NCBI GenBank assembly: GCA_009763385.1
Contig: VDCT01000286.1
Coordinates: 992,001 to 1,056,000 of the forward strand
Direction: 5' to 3'
Length of the DNA stretch: 64,000 nt
Origin: Coix lacryma-jobi var. lacryma-jobi
Lineage: Eukaryota > Streptophyta > Magnoliopsida > Poales > Poaceae
The first letter of the stretch is position 1; each line of letters opens with the position of its first letter. This document shows positions 1 to 10,500 of the stretch, piece by piece. The position numbers and the translations under genes were made by a program. The notes under the pieces are model-generated. The model saw only the letters and a list, made by a program, of their open reading frames with translations. It was not told the DNA's origin and did not search any database.

Positions 1-196
1 ACTCAAGTAATCAAAATAAAATATCTTTGAAGCGCTTTGAGTTCGGAACCGACGAAATGTAGTGTGAGGGTCCACCAACGCATATACACCATCCTTTCTT
101 AACATAACCTGCTTATCAACTTATAAATCTCATTAGTCCTCTAATCGTGTGGTCATTATCACCAAAACCCACAATTAGGGCTTGATTGCACTTACA
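1..196 (-). repeat. 3' LTR of the SIRE-type element (partial)
   Basis: Bases 1-196 match 10637-10834 almost base for base, with two small indels. This is the inner end of the second LTR. It ends CTTACA, the complement of the TGTAAG LTR start, and is followed by the polypurine tract. About 1.07 kb of this LTR should lie left of the window. Confidence 0.93.
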
Positions 197-197
197 A

Positions 198-212
198 TCT
201 CCCCCTTTTTGG
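198..212 (-). other. Polypurine tract of the SIRE-type element
   Basis: The minus strand reads AAAAAGGGGGAGA directly before the LTR start, the position of the plus-strand priming site. Confidence 0.85.
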
Positions 213-478
213 TGATTGATGACAACACAATTAGAGCTTACAAGAGAAGGGTATAAAACTGAGATTTTGAAGCTTAGGTGTGAAACCTCCCCCTAAATGT
301 GTGAATGAGAGCTGAATTCTCAAATTGGCATAAAAGGCCAACATTCACATATTAAAGTGGAATATAGGTTCAGTTTCACATCTGATAGCTTTGTGGGGTG
401 CAATTAAACTGTGTCAATAATATAACGTGATGCGAATGACAGTTTAAGCACATCAGAGGTGTTTGCTGTCTTTGCCAG

Positions 479-546
479 AGCGGCACTGCCGCTCTGGGCG
501 CGGCACTGCCGGGGCCCGGCACTGCCGGCCCTGGAGCGGCACTGCC
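479..546. repeat. CGGCACTGCCG cluster between the PPT and the extra ORF
   Basis: There are four copies of the near-palindrome GCGGCACTGCCGC or CGGCACTGCCGG, separated by short GC-rich spacers. The 5-bp arms CGGCA/TGCCG can pair around one central base. The same motif recurs at seven other places in this element and was not seen elsewhere in the window. Confidence 0.85.
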
Positions 547-1083
547 GCTCAGGCAACAGTCAGCAAACGCAGCGGACAAAATGTAAAACCACAAAGCATA
601 TATCAAACTGATCTAAACAGATAGCACAAACTAAATAAAGCAGGTAAATGATACATGTCCACATCCAAGCATACGAAGTAGTACGATAGAGTATATTACA
701 GAAATAGAGTTTTAAACGGTCCAACTCTCTCATCTCACAACTACAACTAAAGATGGGGACATGAAAGCTGAAAAAGTGTTGTACCCCCTTCTCTTCACCT
801 ACTTCTCCCCCTTTGGCAACAAGTCACCAAAAAGAGCAAAGAGAGAAGAGAAGAGTGTCCAAGCACTCAATCATCATCCGATGCAACCTTGTCCCACTCA
901 CCCTCTCTTCCTCTTCTCCTCCTCCTCATCATCGTCGTCGTCGTCATCGGACTCTACCACGGCCTTCCCCTGACGGTGTGTGGAACGGTGTTGGTGTAGC
1001 GGGTCGAGGTGGAGGCACGTGTAGAACGACGAGGTGGCACTGGCACGATCTCCTCCTGCTCCTCCTCATCATCATCATCAAAA

Positions 1084-2429
1084 TCATCGGATCTCTAGAC
1101 TGGGGAGGTCAAAGCGAGGTGGAGAGCGGGGTGGAGGTAACGGCGAACGTCCCGCCCGCTCTCGCTCGGCGCGCTGCTCAACAAGTGCCTGGTGCGCTGT
1201 CTGGGCTGCGTAGGTGCAGGTAGAAAAGATGGCCTTGATCCATCGTGCTAGCTTGCTCTTCTTCTTCCTCTGATAGGAAGGGCGAGAGCTCTCAGGCCTG
1301 TCACTAGCTGCTGCCCCTGCTGAACCTCCTGCTGCCGCCTTCTTCTTCTCAGCCCTGTACGGCTCATGCAACCCATCCTTAACAAAAGAATGTCCGGAGA
1401 CCATCTCAATCATAAACATGATATAGGTGCATATAGAACCGCCTTCCTAGCATCCTCTGCTGCAACCTGAAGCTCGGTCCAAATAAAGCTGGATATGGAA
1501 AAGGAGTAGCCTGAGGGGCCATCCTAGCCAACATGTTCCTGCCATATAAATTAGAGTGCGAGCCACTCTTTGGGTTGAGCGTCTGTCTGAAAAGGTTGTT
1601 GAGCATGTATAGAAAGGTTTCAGCCCCTTCACCAACCCATCAGCCTTGCTAGGATCATCATATAAGTGGGCAATCTCACTGTCTGTCAGCGTCCTCTCAT
1701 CATGCAGGTTATCCAACTGCCTGTCATCGCTGCCCAAGCCAAGGATCCTACTAAAGGTCTCATAGGTGACCTTGTAGTGGCGACCCTCGGTCATCCAGTG
1801 CATCTCCTCCAGCACATTATCAACATATAGAGTGGCATGAAACTGAGAAATGATCTCCACATTCCCAGTTGTACTGGAAACCCATCAAATCATACATATT
1901 TCTTCTTTGCATGCAGCTATCACCCTGTTGATCTCACTGTCAGTCTTGGCCTCAAGATGCTCCCAATCTACATATCTCATACTTAGAATCTTGGACTTTT
2001 TGGCATTGAACAGGACTGAACGGTAGAAATCTGAATGAAATTCATTCCAGAACCTGTAGTCAATCCCCATGTCCTTTGGAGCATTGTAGGGATTTTGCTG
2101 ACGCTGTGCCTTCACTGACGAGAACTGCTGGTGGTAGGACACCACCTGTCTGGGCCTGGTGTCCTGTGGTGCCCTCTCCAAAACATCCTCCTCATAGGGC
2201 TGGATGTGGTCTCTGCTGACCTCTGCTAGGTGCTCTGGAGTGGCAGGGTAAAGGTCTTCCCTGATCTGACGACCCTGCATCTGGAGACGGATCTCGTCTC
2301 GTATCTGCTGCCTAGCTGAACTGCCTCCTTGGGAGCGAGCACACCACGAACGGCTGGCTGCTTGCTCCTCCCCCTGAGCGGGTCCAACCTCCTCTTGGTC
2401 CTCCTCTCTTCATCGCTTCCTCCCGACAT
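1084..2429 (-). pseudogene. Extra ORF downstream of pol, broken (putative plant transposon protein type)
   Basis: Minus-strand pieces at 2226-2429, 1885-2280, 1447-1860 and 1084-1419 read as one protein split by frameshifts. Recognisable parts are a charged N-terminus, a block with FHATLYVDN and MHWMTEGRHYKVTYE followed by LGLGSDD, a block with NLFRQTLNPKSG and NMLARMAP, and a basic C-terminal tail. From memory this resembles grass proteins annotated as putative plant transposon protein, often found in LTR elements. SIRE-lineage elements are known for an additional ORF at this position, but I see no clear envelope features such as a signal peptide or transmembrane helix. Function is unknown. 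A serine-coding TCC/TCG run near 920-960 and a CATCAT run near 1065-1085 lie at its 3' side. Confidence 0.6.
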
Positions 2430-2544
2430 CTAAAACATGAACATTGTGTGTTAGAAGACCGTATAAGGACTGGTAGATCATAGAGAGGGCAATAGAATTG
2501 ATGGAACAGGTGTTGGCTGGATCAGAACTCTGCACAGAGTCTGG

Positions 2545-2580
2545 CACAGCCGCGCTGGGCGCGGCACTGCCGCGCAGGCA
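2545..2580. repeat. CGGCACTGCCG cluster upstream of the extra ORF
   Basis: One full and one degenerate copy of the motif lie just upstream (in element orientation) of the extra ORF. From here to about 3300 I see no coding signal, only this repeat, a TC/GA-rich stretch (about 2870-2950) and the next cluster. Confidence 0.75.
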
Positions 2581-3023
2581 GACCGGATTCTGAGCCAAAC
2601 AACACCACATCCACCACCTCTACTACTCCCCTATCATCTACAAACCCTTCTACAACCTCTAAGAACAATATCCATGGCGCATTTTATAAATCGAAAAAGT
2701 TAGGGTTAGGGATTTGAATCTTCACCTTGGGGAAAGAAGAAGAGGGATGGAGTCCCTTGGTGAAGAGGAAAGCGAGCAGCACAGAGAGAGACCCGAGCGG
2801 CACTACCGCTGGCCGGAAGCTCCGGGGAGTCGTCGGCCGGTGGAAGAGGTCTCGGTCACCTCCAAGTCGCCCGTGAGAGAGTGAGAGAGATAGGAGAGAG
2901 AGTACGTGGTGGTGTGAAAGTGAATGGATGAGGGAGAGAGAGGGGAAGTCACGGGTAGAATAGGAAAGAAAACCTTTTCCCTGTGACCCCACTCGGTAAC
3001 TACCAATCAGACTGAATCGGTAA

Positions 3024-3100
3024 GCCGCGGCACTGCCGCGCCAGGCGCGGCACTGCGGGGCCCGGCACTTCCGCGCCTGGCCCGGCACTGCCGGCCTGTT
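3024..3100. repeat. CGGCACTGCCG cluster between RNase H and the extra ORF
   Basis: Four copies of the motif, two of them mutated (CACTGCGGGG, CACTTCCGCG), are joined by GCGCCAGGCG-type spacers. Confidence 0.85.
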
Positions 3101-3309
3101 ACCAACAGAGAGAGTTATTCTCTATTATACTACAGCTTATTCTTGGAGTGACAAGTACCTCTTGCATGATATGACCAGCAGCAAGTAATCAATGCAGAAC
3201 AATGGTCATACCAAGCAAGTTCTTTCAAAGATTTTGAAAACACAATATGAAAGTTTTGAAATTTGTTTTACCTAGGTCGAACTAGTTGATCAATCAAGCA
3301 TGCTAGGTT

Positions 3310-5112
3310 TCAAACTAAGTTACGAGAGTCAAGTATATTTAGTTCACTCCTTAAAGCACAAAACCTTGACTCATCTAGAGGCTTAGTGAAGATATCGGCT
3401 AGTTGTTTGTCGGTGCTCACATGTTTGATGGCGATATCTCCTTTGATTTCATGATCTCTCAAGAAGTGATGCCGGATGTCTATGTGTTTGGTTCTTGAAT
3501 GACACACTGGGTTGTTGCTAGCTTTATGGCGCTCTCATTGTCACACAAGAGTGGGATATGAGTAAATTGACATCCGAAATCACAAAGGGTTTGCCTCATC
3601 CAAAGTAGTTGCGCACAACATGCACCTGCTGCAACATACTCGGCCTCGGCTGTGGATAGGGCTACACAATTTTGCTTTTTAGAACTCCAAGACACTAAGG
3701 AGCGTCCAAGGAATTGACATGTCCCCGAAGTGCTTTTCGATCTACCTTGCAACCGGCGTAATCGGAATCCGAATAGCCAAGTAGATCAAACTTGGAGCCC
3801 TTAGGATACCACAAGCCAAGGTTTGGAGTGTGAACTAGATATCTCAAGATTCTCTTAACGGCCACTAAGTGACACTCTTTCGGGTTAGCTTGAAATCTAG
3901 CACACATGCACCACACTAAGCATAATATCGGGCCTAGATGCGCATAAGTAAAGGAGGGAGCCAATCATGGAACGATATACCTTGATGTCCACAGCTTTTC
4001 CTTCCTTATCAAGATCAAGATGTCCATTAGTTGGCATGGGCGTTTTGATAGGCTTAGCGTTCACCATGTCAAACTTCTTTAACATATCATCTGGGTGTAC
4101 TTGGTTTGGCAAAGAAAAGTCCCTTCCTTCTTTGCTTGATTTGAAACCCAAGGAAGAACTTGAGCTCACCCATCATAGACATCTCAAATCTTTTAGTCAT
4201 GATCCTACTAAACTCATCACAAAAGGATTTGTTAGTACTACCAAATATTATGTCATCGACATATATTTGGCACACAAAGATATCTCCATTGACTTTATGA
4301 GTGAAGAGAGTAGGATCGGCTTTGCCTATTTCAAAGCCTTGTTTGAGCAAGAATTCCTTAAGGCATTCATACCATGCTCTAGGTGCTTGCTTAAGCCCAT
4401 AGAGCGCCTTTCGGAGTTTGAAGACGTGGTTGGGAAACGTGGGATCTTCAAAGCCCGGTGGTTGCTCGACATATACCAACTCTTGTATAGGGCCATTGAG
4501 GAATGCACTCTTCACATCCATTTGATATAGCTTGAATTCATGATGGGCTGCATAGGCTAGAAGAATCCGAATGGCTTCAAGTCTTGCAACCGGTGCATAT
4601 GTTTCTTCAAAGTCCAGGCCCTCTACTTGTGTGAACCCTTGAGCTACCAATCTTGCCTTGTTCCTTGTCACCACACCTTCTTCATCTTGCTTGTTGCGAA
4701 AGACCCATTTGGTTCCAATGACATTGGTATTTGGTCTTTCCACGAGTGACCATACTTGATTGCGCTCGAAGTTGTTGAGCTCTTCTTGCATGGCCATCAC
4801 CCAATCCGGATCATCCAGTGCTTCTTCTACCTTAAGAGGTTCCAAAGAGGAGACAAACGAGTAATATTGACAGAAATTTGCCAAATGAGAGCGTGTCGTT
4901 ACCCCCTTTCGTAGACTCCCAAGAATATTATCAACGGGGTGATCTCGTTGAATAGTTTGCTTGAGTCTTGGATGATCGATGGGTTCTGGTTCATCTTCGG
5001 CTTCCTCTTCTTCATCTTGCTCGAAGATGGGTTGTAGGTTCACTCCATGAGGTGGAGTAGCTGCAGCAGCTGCTCTGGGTGTGCCCGGCACTGCTTGGGC
5101 TCCGCGCGGCAC
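3310..5112 (-). pseudogene. Reverse transcriptase and RNase H of the SIRE-type element, frameshifted
   Basis: The RT block reads from about 5112 to 4087. It has WVMAMQEELNNFERNQVW, the catalytic Asp block MDVKSAFLNG and the active site YVDDIIFG, followed by FFLGFQIKQ. It then breaks. Overlapping frames carry the tether (KTPMPTNGHLDLD), YSDSDYAGC, the RNase H Glu block STAEAEYVAAG, LLCDNESAIK and the C-terminal RTKHIDIRHHFLRDH segment. At least four frame changes lie between 4170 and 3310, and one stop separates RT from the integrase C-terminus near 5247. The catalytic residues themselves are preserved, so decay is by small indels. A CGGCACTGCCG cluster at 5083-5157 sits in the integrase-RT linker. 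Confidence 0.9.
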
Positions 5113-5157
5113 TGCCGGGGTCCGGCACTGCCGGGGTCTGGCCCGGCACTGCCGGGG
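5083..5157. repeat. CGGCACTGCCG cluster in the integrase-RT linker
   Basis: Four copies of the motif lie in the linker between the integrase C-terminus and RT. On the minus strand they are read as Ala-Val-Pro-Gly-rich peptide, so the array is translated in an intact family member if the frame is open. Confidence 0.8.
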
Positions 5158-5246
5158 ACTGTATCTGATCAGTCCCAGCAGAAGCTTCAGCTTGAGGACC
5201 TCCTGATCTGTAGCCTGCTGTTCCTGTGGTCTTATATCACCAATGG

Positions 5247-6583
5247 CTAGCTTTTGATTGCTTCACAAGGAGGTTCCTCATTACCTACAACAACTTCATC
5301 AACTTGCTCTACTTGAGAGCCATTAGTTTCATCAAACGTCACGTCTATCGCTATTTCAACCTTGCCGGAGGCCTTGTTGAAAACACGATAGGCATGCTCG
5401 TTTGATCCATAACCGAGAAGAAAACCATCATCTACTTTAGATGCAAACTTAGAGGCTTTGGGTTTCTTGTTCAAGATGAAACATTTGCACCCAAATACTC
5501 TAAAGTAAGACACCTTTGGCTTGTTACCGGTGAGCAGCTCATAGGATGTCTTCTTTCTTCTCTTGTGGAGGTAGAGGCGGTTGATTGCATGGCAAGCGGG
5601 TGTTGACGGCTTCGGCCCAAAAGATGTCCGGCGTCTTGTACTCATCTAGCATTGTCCTTGCCATGTCAATGAGCGTTCTATTCTTCCTCTCCACCACACC
5701 ATTTTGTTGAGGGGTATAGGGCACTGAGAACTCATGCTTGATGCCCTCTTCATCAAGTAACTCTTCCACTTGGGTGTTTCGGAATTCGGTTCCGTTGTCA
5801 CTACGAACCTTCTTGATATTGAAACCGAATTCCCTTTGAGCTCTTCGTACAAACATCTTCACCTTCTCTTGCACTACACTTTTATCATGCAAAAAGAATA
5901 CCCAAGTGAAACGAGAATAGTCATCAACAATAACAAGACCATGTTTGTTACCGCCGATGCTAAGGTAGGCAACCGGTCCAAAGAGATCCATGTGAATCAA
6001 CTCCAATGGATGAGTAGTCGTGTCGTAGCTCTTTGGTGGGTGAGGTACGCCTACTTGCTTTCCGGCTTGGCAAGCTCCACATACTCTGTCTTTCTCAAAA
6101 TGAACATTGGTTAGTCCTAGGATGTGGTTGTCTTTTTGAAGTTTGGCCAAGTTCCTCATCCCAACATGAGCTAGTCGGCGGTGCCATAACCAACCCATGC
6201 TAGATTTTGCCACTAAACAAGTCTCAAGTTTGGCTTCACTTTGTGTTGAAGTCAACTAAGTAAAGCTTCCCTTTCAAACGACCCGTAAAGACAATAGAGG
6301 AATCCTCCCTTCTAAAGACTTCCACACCCTCATCCGTAAAGAGACAATTGAAACCCATCCCACACAATTGTGAAACGGACAACAAATTGTAACTTAACGA
6401 ATCAACATGTAAGACATTGGTAATTGAATGTTCAAGTGTGATAGCAACTTTACCAAGACCTAGCACATCCCCCTTGGAGTTATCACCAAATATGATATTC
6501 TCACTTGCATTTGTAGTTGGGGAATATGATGAAAACATACTCCTTTCTCCGGTCATATGATTTGTACATCCGCTATCAAGCAC
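5247..6583 (-). pseudogene. Protease and integrase of the SIRE-type element, frameshifted
   Basis: The protease part (6583-6236) opens with LDSGCTNHMTG, the copia retropepsin active site with Asp-Ser-Gly. The integrase part (6255-5539) has the HHCC zinc-binding region (HRRLAHVG and later CGACQAGK), then the catalytic Asp in HMDLFGP, Asp in RSDNGTEF and Glu in QQNGVVERKN. The C-terminal part continues in another frame at 5645-5247 (YFRVFGCKCF, LGYGSNEHAYRVFN). Frames change near 6240-6255 and 5560-5640. Order and motifs are those of Ty1/copia pol. Confidence 0.9.
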
Positions 6584-6622
6584 CCAACTTGATCCACCGG
6601 AGGAGTAGCCTGCAAAACAAGT

Positions 6623-9516
6623 TTAGTTCCTTGGTTTAGGTCCCCAATTGATATTGGGGCCTTGCATGTTAGTCACAAGTATCTTAGGAACCCATATAAA
6701 CTTGTCGGCTGCCCTCTTGTTACCAACATACTTGGCAACAACTTTACCACTGTTGTTGTGTCCTAAAAAGTAACAAGAGGACATGCTCATTCTTGGAGCT
6801 TCTATCTTGGGTTGATGCATGAACTTGTTCTTGGTTACCCAAATAGACTCCTTTGGTTTCTGAGACCCTTGCTTCTGATTTGGCATCTGCCTGGGCTGTG
6901 TGTGAGACTGAGCAGAAGAGGAACTGGTAGCCTTCCCTTTCTTGGGGCGCGGCACTGCCGGCCTGGGGGCGGCACTGCGGGGCCCGGCACTGCCGCCTTC
7001 TGGCGCGGCACTGCCGCGGTCTGTGCAGGCTGAACTGTACCAATGTAACCCTTCTTCTCAAATCTCACACACTCATAGCCATTCACCTTCTTCCTTCCAT
7101 TTGTTTTGCCTCCCTTTACATGCCCCAACCCATCCTTTATGAAAGGACGTCTTCCGTTCTTGAACTTGGGCATGTTCTTGCTTTGGGTCTTCTCACTGCA
7201 CTTGTAGTAGCCTTGACACAACCACTTGCAATAACACTTGTCAATCTTGCTATTTCTTTTCTCATGACCTCCATGTTTGCAAGGTTAGTGGAATAGACAT
7301 TCAAATCAAGATTATAGCATTTTCCACAACCTTCACTAGTGGAGGGAATAGGAGTGACATTTGCCTTAGGGAGAGTTGAGTTGCTTTCCCAAAGAAGGTT
7401 ATATTGTAGCTCAAGTTCCTTGTGCTTTACATCCAAGTCACAATACTTTTTCTTGAGTTCAACATGAGCCTTCTTTAGGGAAGCATGTTCATCTTGCTCT
7501 TTGGCCAAGGCCTCATGCAAGACATCCAACTCACTTCTCTCTAATGCAAGAGCTTCCTTGCAAGCAATATAGAGATCCTCTTGTTTGATAAGAGCATCCT
7601 CACTTATTTCTAGCTCGGCTTGTACACCCTCTAGTTCCTCCATTAGCTTAGTGATAAAGAGTTTGGTTTTCTTGTCTAAGTTCTTTGTTATCATGTTTAT
7701 CTCTTCATCACTAGAGCTATCATCACTAGAAGAGTCACTAAGTTCACTACTAGAGATGTCACTAAGTGGAAGAGAAGGTTTAGGAGTATGAGTCTTTTTC
7801 ACCTTCTCTTTCTTGGCCATGAGACAAGTGTGGGAGTTGCCTTCATCATCATCGGACAAGTTGTTGAATAGCCTTGGTGAAGGAGATGACTTTTGGAATG
7901 CAATGGTTGCCATCTTCTCATCTTCTTCACTTGAGGTTTGTGCGGTTGAATCCCATTCATGTCCGATGTGAGCTTCTCCCATGTATCTCTTGTTGTGCTT
8001 CTTGTAAGTGGCTTTGTCATCTTTCTTGCCCTTGTTGTCTTTCTTCTCATTTGGGCAATGAGCAATGAAGTGCTCGGTGCTACCACAATTGTAGCAAGTT
8101 CTCTTTTCTTGTTAGGAAACTTCCTCTTTACAAATTTGTAACCTTCTTTCTTGAGCCCCTTGATATCTTCTCATGAATAGAGCTATATCATCAATCTTCT
8201 CAAACTCTTCACCATCACTCTCACTCTTGCAAGAGGATGATGTGCTGTCCTCAACCTCTATTTTCTTCTTTTGTTGCTTGGGCTTGCTTGTGGAGGCTTG
8301 CTTGCTTGAACTTGACTTGCTTGATGTTGCTTGTTTTGTTGGCTTGCTTGCCTTGAGTGCCACTTCCTTGATCTTCATCCCATCTAGCCTTGCTTGCAAC
8401 TCTCCAAGCTTCCTTCTTTCATTAGCTTCCTCTCTTTGCATATCAAATGTGATAATCCTCCCAAGCACATCACTAGGTGTGAACTTCTCAAACTTCTTCT
8501 TGTCTCTAATCAATGTCACTACGGTCTCATTTCTTGGTGAATAAGCTTCCAACATAATCTTCACAACCTTGTGATCATTGATTTCATTTCCACCTAGCCC
8601 TCTAATCTTGCCAACAATGACCATCAACCTATCAAACATCTCTTGAGGACCTTCACCATCACAAATCACAAACCGGTTGAGCTTGGCCATCAACAAATCA
8701 ATCTTGGATTGCCTTACTTTATCAACCCCTTCATGAGCAATATGCAATGTGTCCCAAATCTCCTTTGCAACCTCAACTCCCATGACCTTGTTGTACTCAT
8801 CACCATCCAAGGCACTAAGTAGCACACTAGTGGCTTGGGCATTGAGATGAATGTTGCGGAATTCATCTTGAGTGGGGTTCTTTGGATCAACCGGTGCTTC
8901 AAGTCCATTGTGCACAATCTCCCAAATACCTGGATGGAGACCAATAAGATAGGTCTTCATAATGTGCTTCCACTTGGCAAAGTTGGTCCCGTCGAAACGA
9001 GGCAACTTGCCCGCGGGTACATTAATGAGAGGCCTAGAATCATGGTTAGACATAGAAGAATAAGTGTAGGATACGGCTCCATGTCTTCTTGGTCTCCTCC
9101 TTCTTCTTCTTGTCACCCTTGAGATGATAGGAGATGTCATCATCCCCATCCACCATCTTCGGTGCTACTGAGTCTTCACTCAGTGCACACTCTTTCTTAG
9201 CTTTGAGCTCTTCCTCTTTCTTCTTTTCTTTCTTCTCTTGGCTCTTTCTTCTCTTCTAATATTTCTTTCTTCTCTTCTTTGAGCTTGTTTCTTTGCTTGA
9301 GAGCTGCTGCATCTTCTTTTGCTTGGCTCTAGCTTCTCTTCTCAACCTTCTTTCTTCCTTTCGTCTTGCGAGCTCTCCGGCCGACACAATCAATTGTGGA
9401 AGTGTCCTTCCGCTAGCTGTGGAGATACTCTCGCTGCTGCTAGTGGTGTGCACATCCGGATCTTCAAAGGGTTTGGGTTGCACAACACTAGCATCACCCG
9501 CTCCGTCAGTGGCCAT
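6623..9516 (-). pseudogene. Gag of the SIRE-type element, frameshifted
   Basis: The likely start is the ATG at 9516, 34 bases inside the primer-binding site. The lysine/arginine-rich N-terminus (9516-9256) leads into the UBN2-type gag domain (about 9060-8400: LPRFDGTNFAKWKHIM, KEIWDTLHIAHEG). A CCHC zinc knuckle follows near 8100-8045 (CYNCG...EHFIAHC). A long acidic and coiled-coil region runs 7982-7260, and a basic linker runs 7220-6623. Two frameshifts flank the knuckle (about 8160 and 8097), and another lies near 9250-9100. The linker contains a CGGCACTGCCG cluster read as Ala-Val-Pro-rich peptide. The long coiled-coil gag is typical of SIRE/Opie/Ji elements. Confidence 0.85.
6945..7022. 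repeat. CGGCACTGCCG cluster inside the gag-protease linker
   Basis: Four copies of the motif are embedded in the coding linker between gag and protease. The flanking sequence on both sides reads as normal gag-pol linker, so the cluster looks like an insertion into a translated region. Confidence 0.85.
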
Positions 9517-9549
9517 ACTCTCGCACGGTTAAGTGCTGCTGAGAGACCA

Positions 9550-9562
9550 GGCTCTGATACCA
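9550..9562 (-). other. Primer-binding site, initiator tRNA-Met
   Basis: The minus strand reads TGGTATCAGAGCC, the complement of the plant initiator tRNA-Met 3' end. It lies two bases inside the LTR boundary at 9565. Confidence 0.93.
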
Positions 9563-9640
9563 CTTGTAAGGACCTGTGTGGCCTAGAGGGGGGGGTGAAT
9601 AGGCCTGTCAAAAATCACAGCTTAAAAACAAATGAGATAG

Positions 9641-9712
9641 GCCCGGCACTACCGCCCTGTGCCCGGCACTGCCGCTCCCGGCACTGCCGGCCCTCAGCGC
9701 GGTACTGCCGCG
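9641..9712. repeat. CGGCACTGCCG cluster in the LTR (inner)
   Basis: Four copies of the motif, two mutated (CACTACCG, GTACTGCCG), lie about 75 bp from the inner LTR end. Confidence 0.8.
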
Positions 9713-10419
9713 CAAATAAATACCAGAAGCTGCAATTCGAAATCTAACCACAATCTGCAGATTCTATATGAATAGAAATGTAACAATAGGCTATATGAAC
9801 CAGCAGAAACAACTACTCCAAGCCAAATATGAAAGATAGAATAGATCGAGCCAAACCCTAGAATATATCACAAGCTCATGAACATAGAGAATGAAACTAA
9901 GCAAGCACGCGAGACAAGTGATTTATCCGTGGTTCAGCTCGCCACCAAGGCTTGCCTACCTCCACGTTGTTGAGGTTGACCACTTAGGTCATGAGCTTTG
10001 CAACTCAACCTCGTTCTCAAGTCAAGGAACCAAATCCTTGAGGTGAGGGGTAATCTTACTAGCTGCACAAGTGATTACAAACCTCCCTAGGCCGCCACAC
10101 AAGTTGGCAAGGCTCTAGGGCGACGCCTAGCCGGCTAGGGTTCCAAGAACCCAAGAGTAATAGAAGCAAATCCACCGGCTATGGCTCAAATCAAGTGCTC
10201 TAGGCAGTAGATCTCAGCTAGGGCTCCTCTTTGGTGAAGGTTTGAGCCTCTCAACCACTTGGAATCAATGGGAATGAAGATTTTGGTGGTTGGGAGCTTG
10301 GAGGGCCTTCAATGGAGAAGAGAGAGCTTGTCTGGAGGTAGGTGGAGTGAATGGTCGTCGATGACCGTTGGGGGGCAGAGGGGGTGATGTAAATACCCCC
10401 TGCCATCCAACGGGCAGTT

Positions 10420-10500
10420 TAAGTCGCGGCAGTGCCGGCCTCAGCCCGGCAGTGCCGCGGCCGGCACTGCCGCGCCTAGAGCGGCACTGCCGCGCCTACC
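10420..10500. repeat. CGGCACTGCCG cluster in the LTR (outer)
   Basis: Four copies lie here; the first two are in the reverse-complement form CGGCAGTGCCG. The motif thus occurs in both orientations. Confidence 0.8.
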
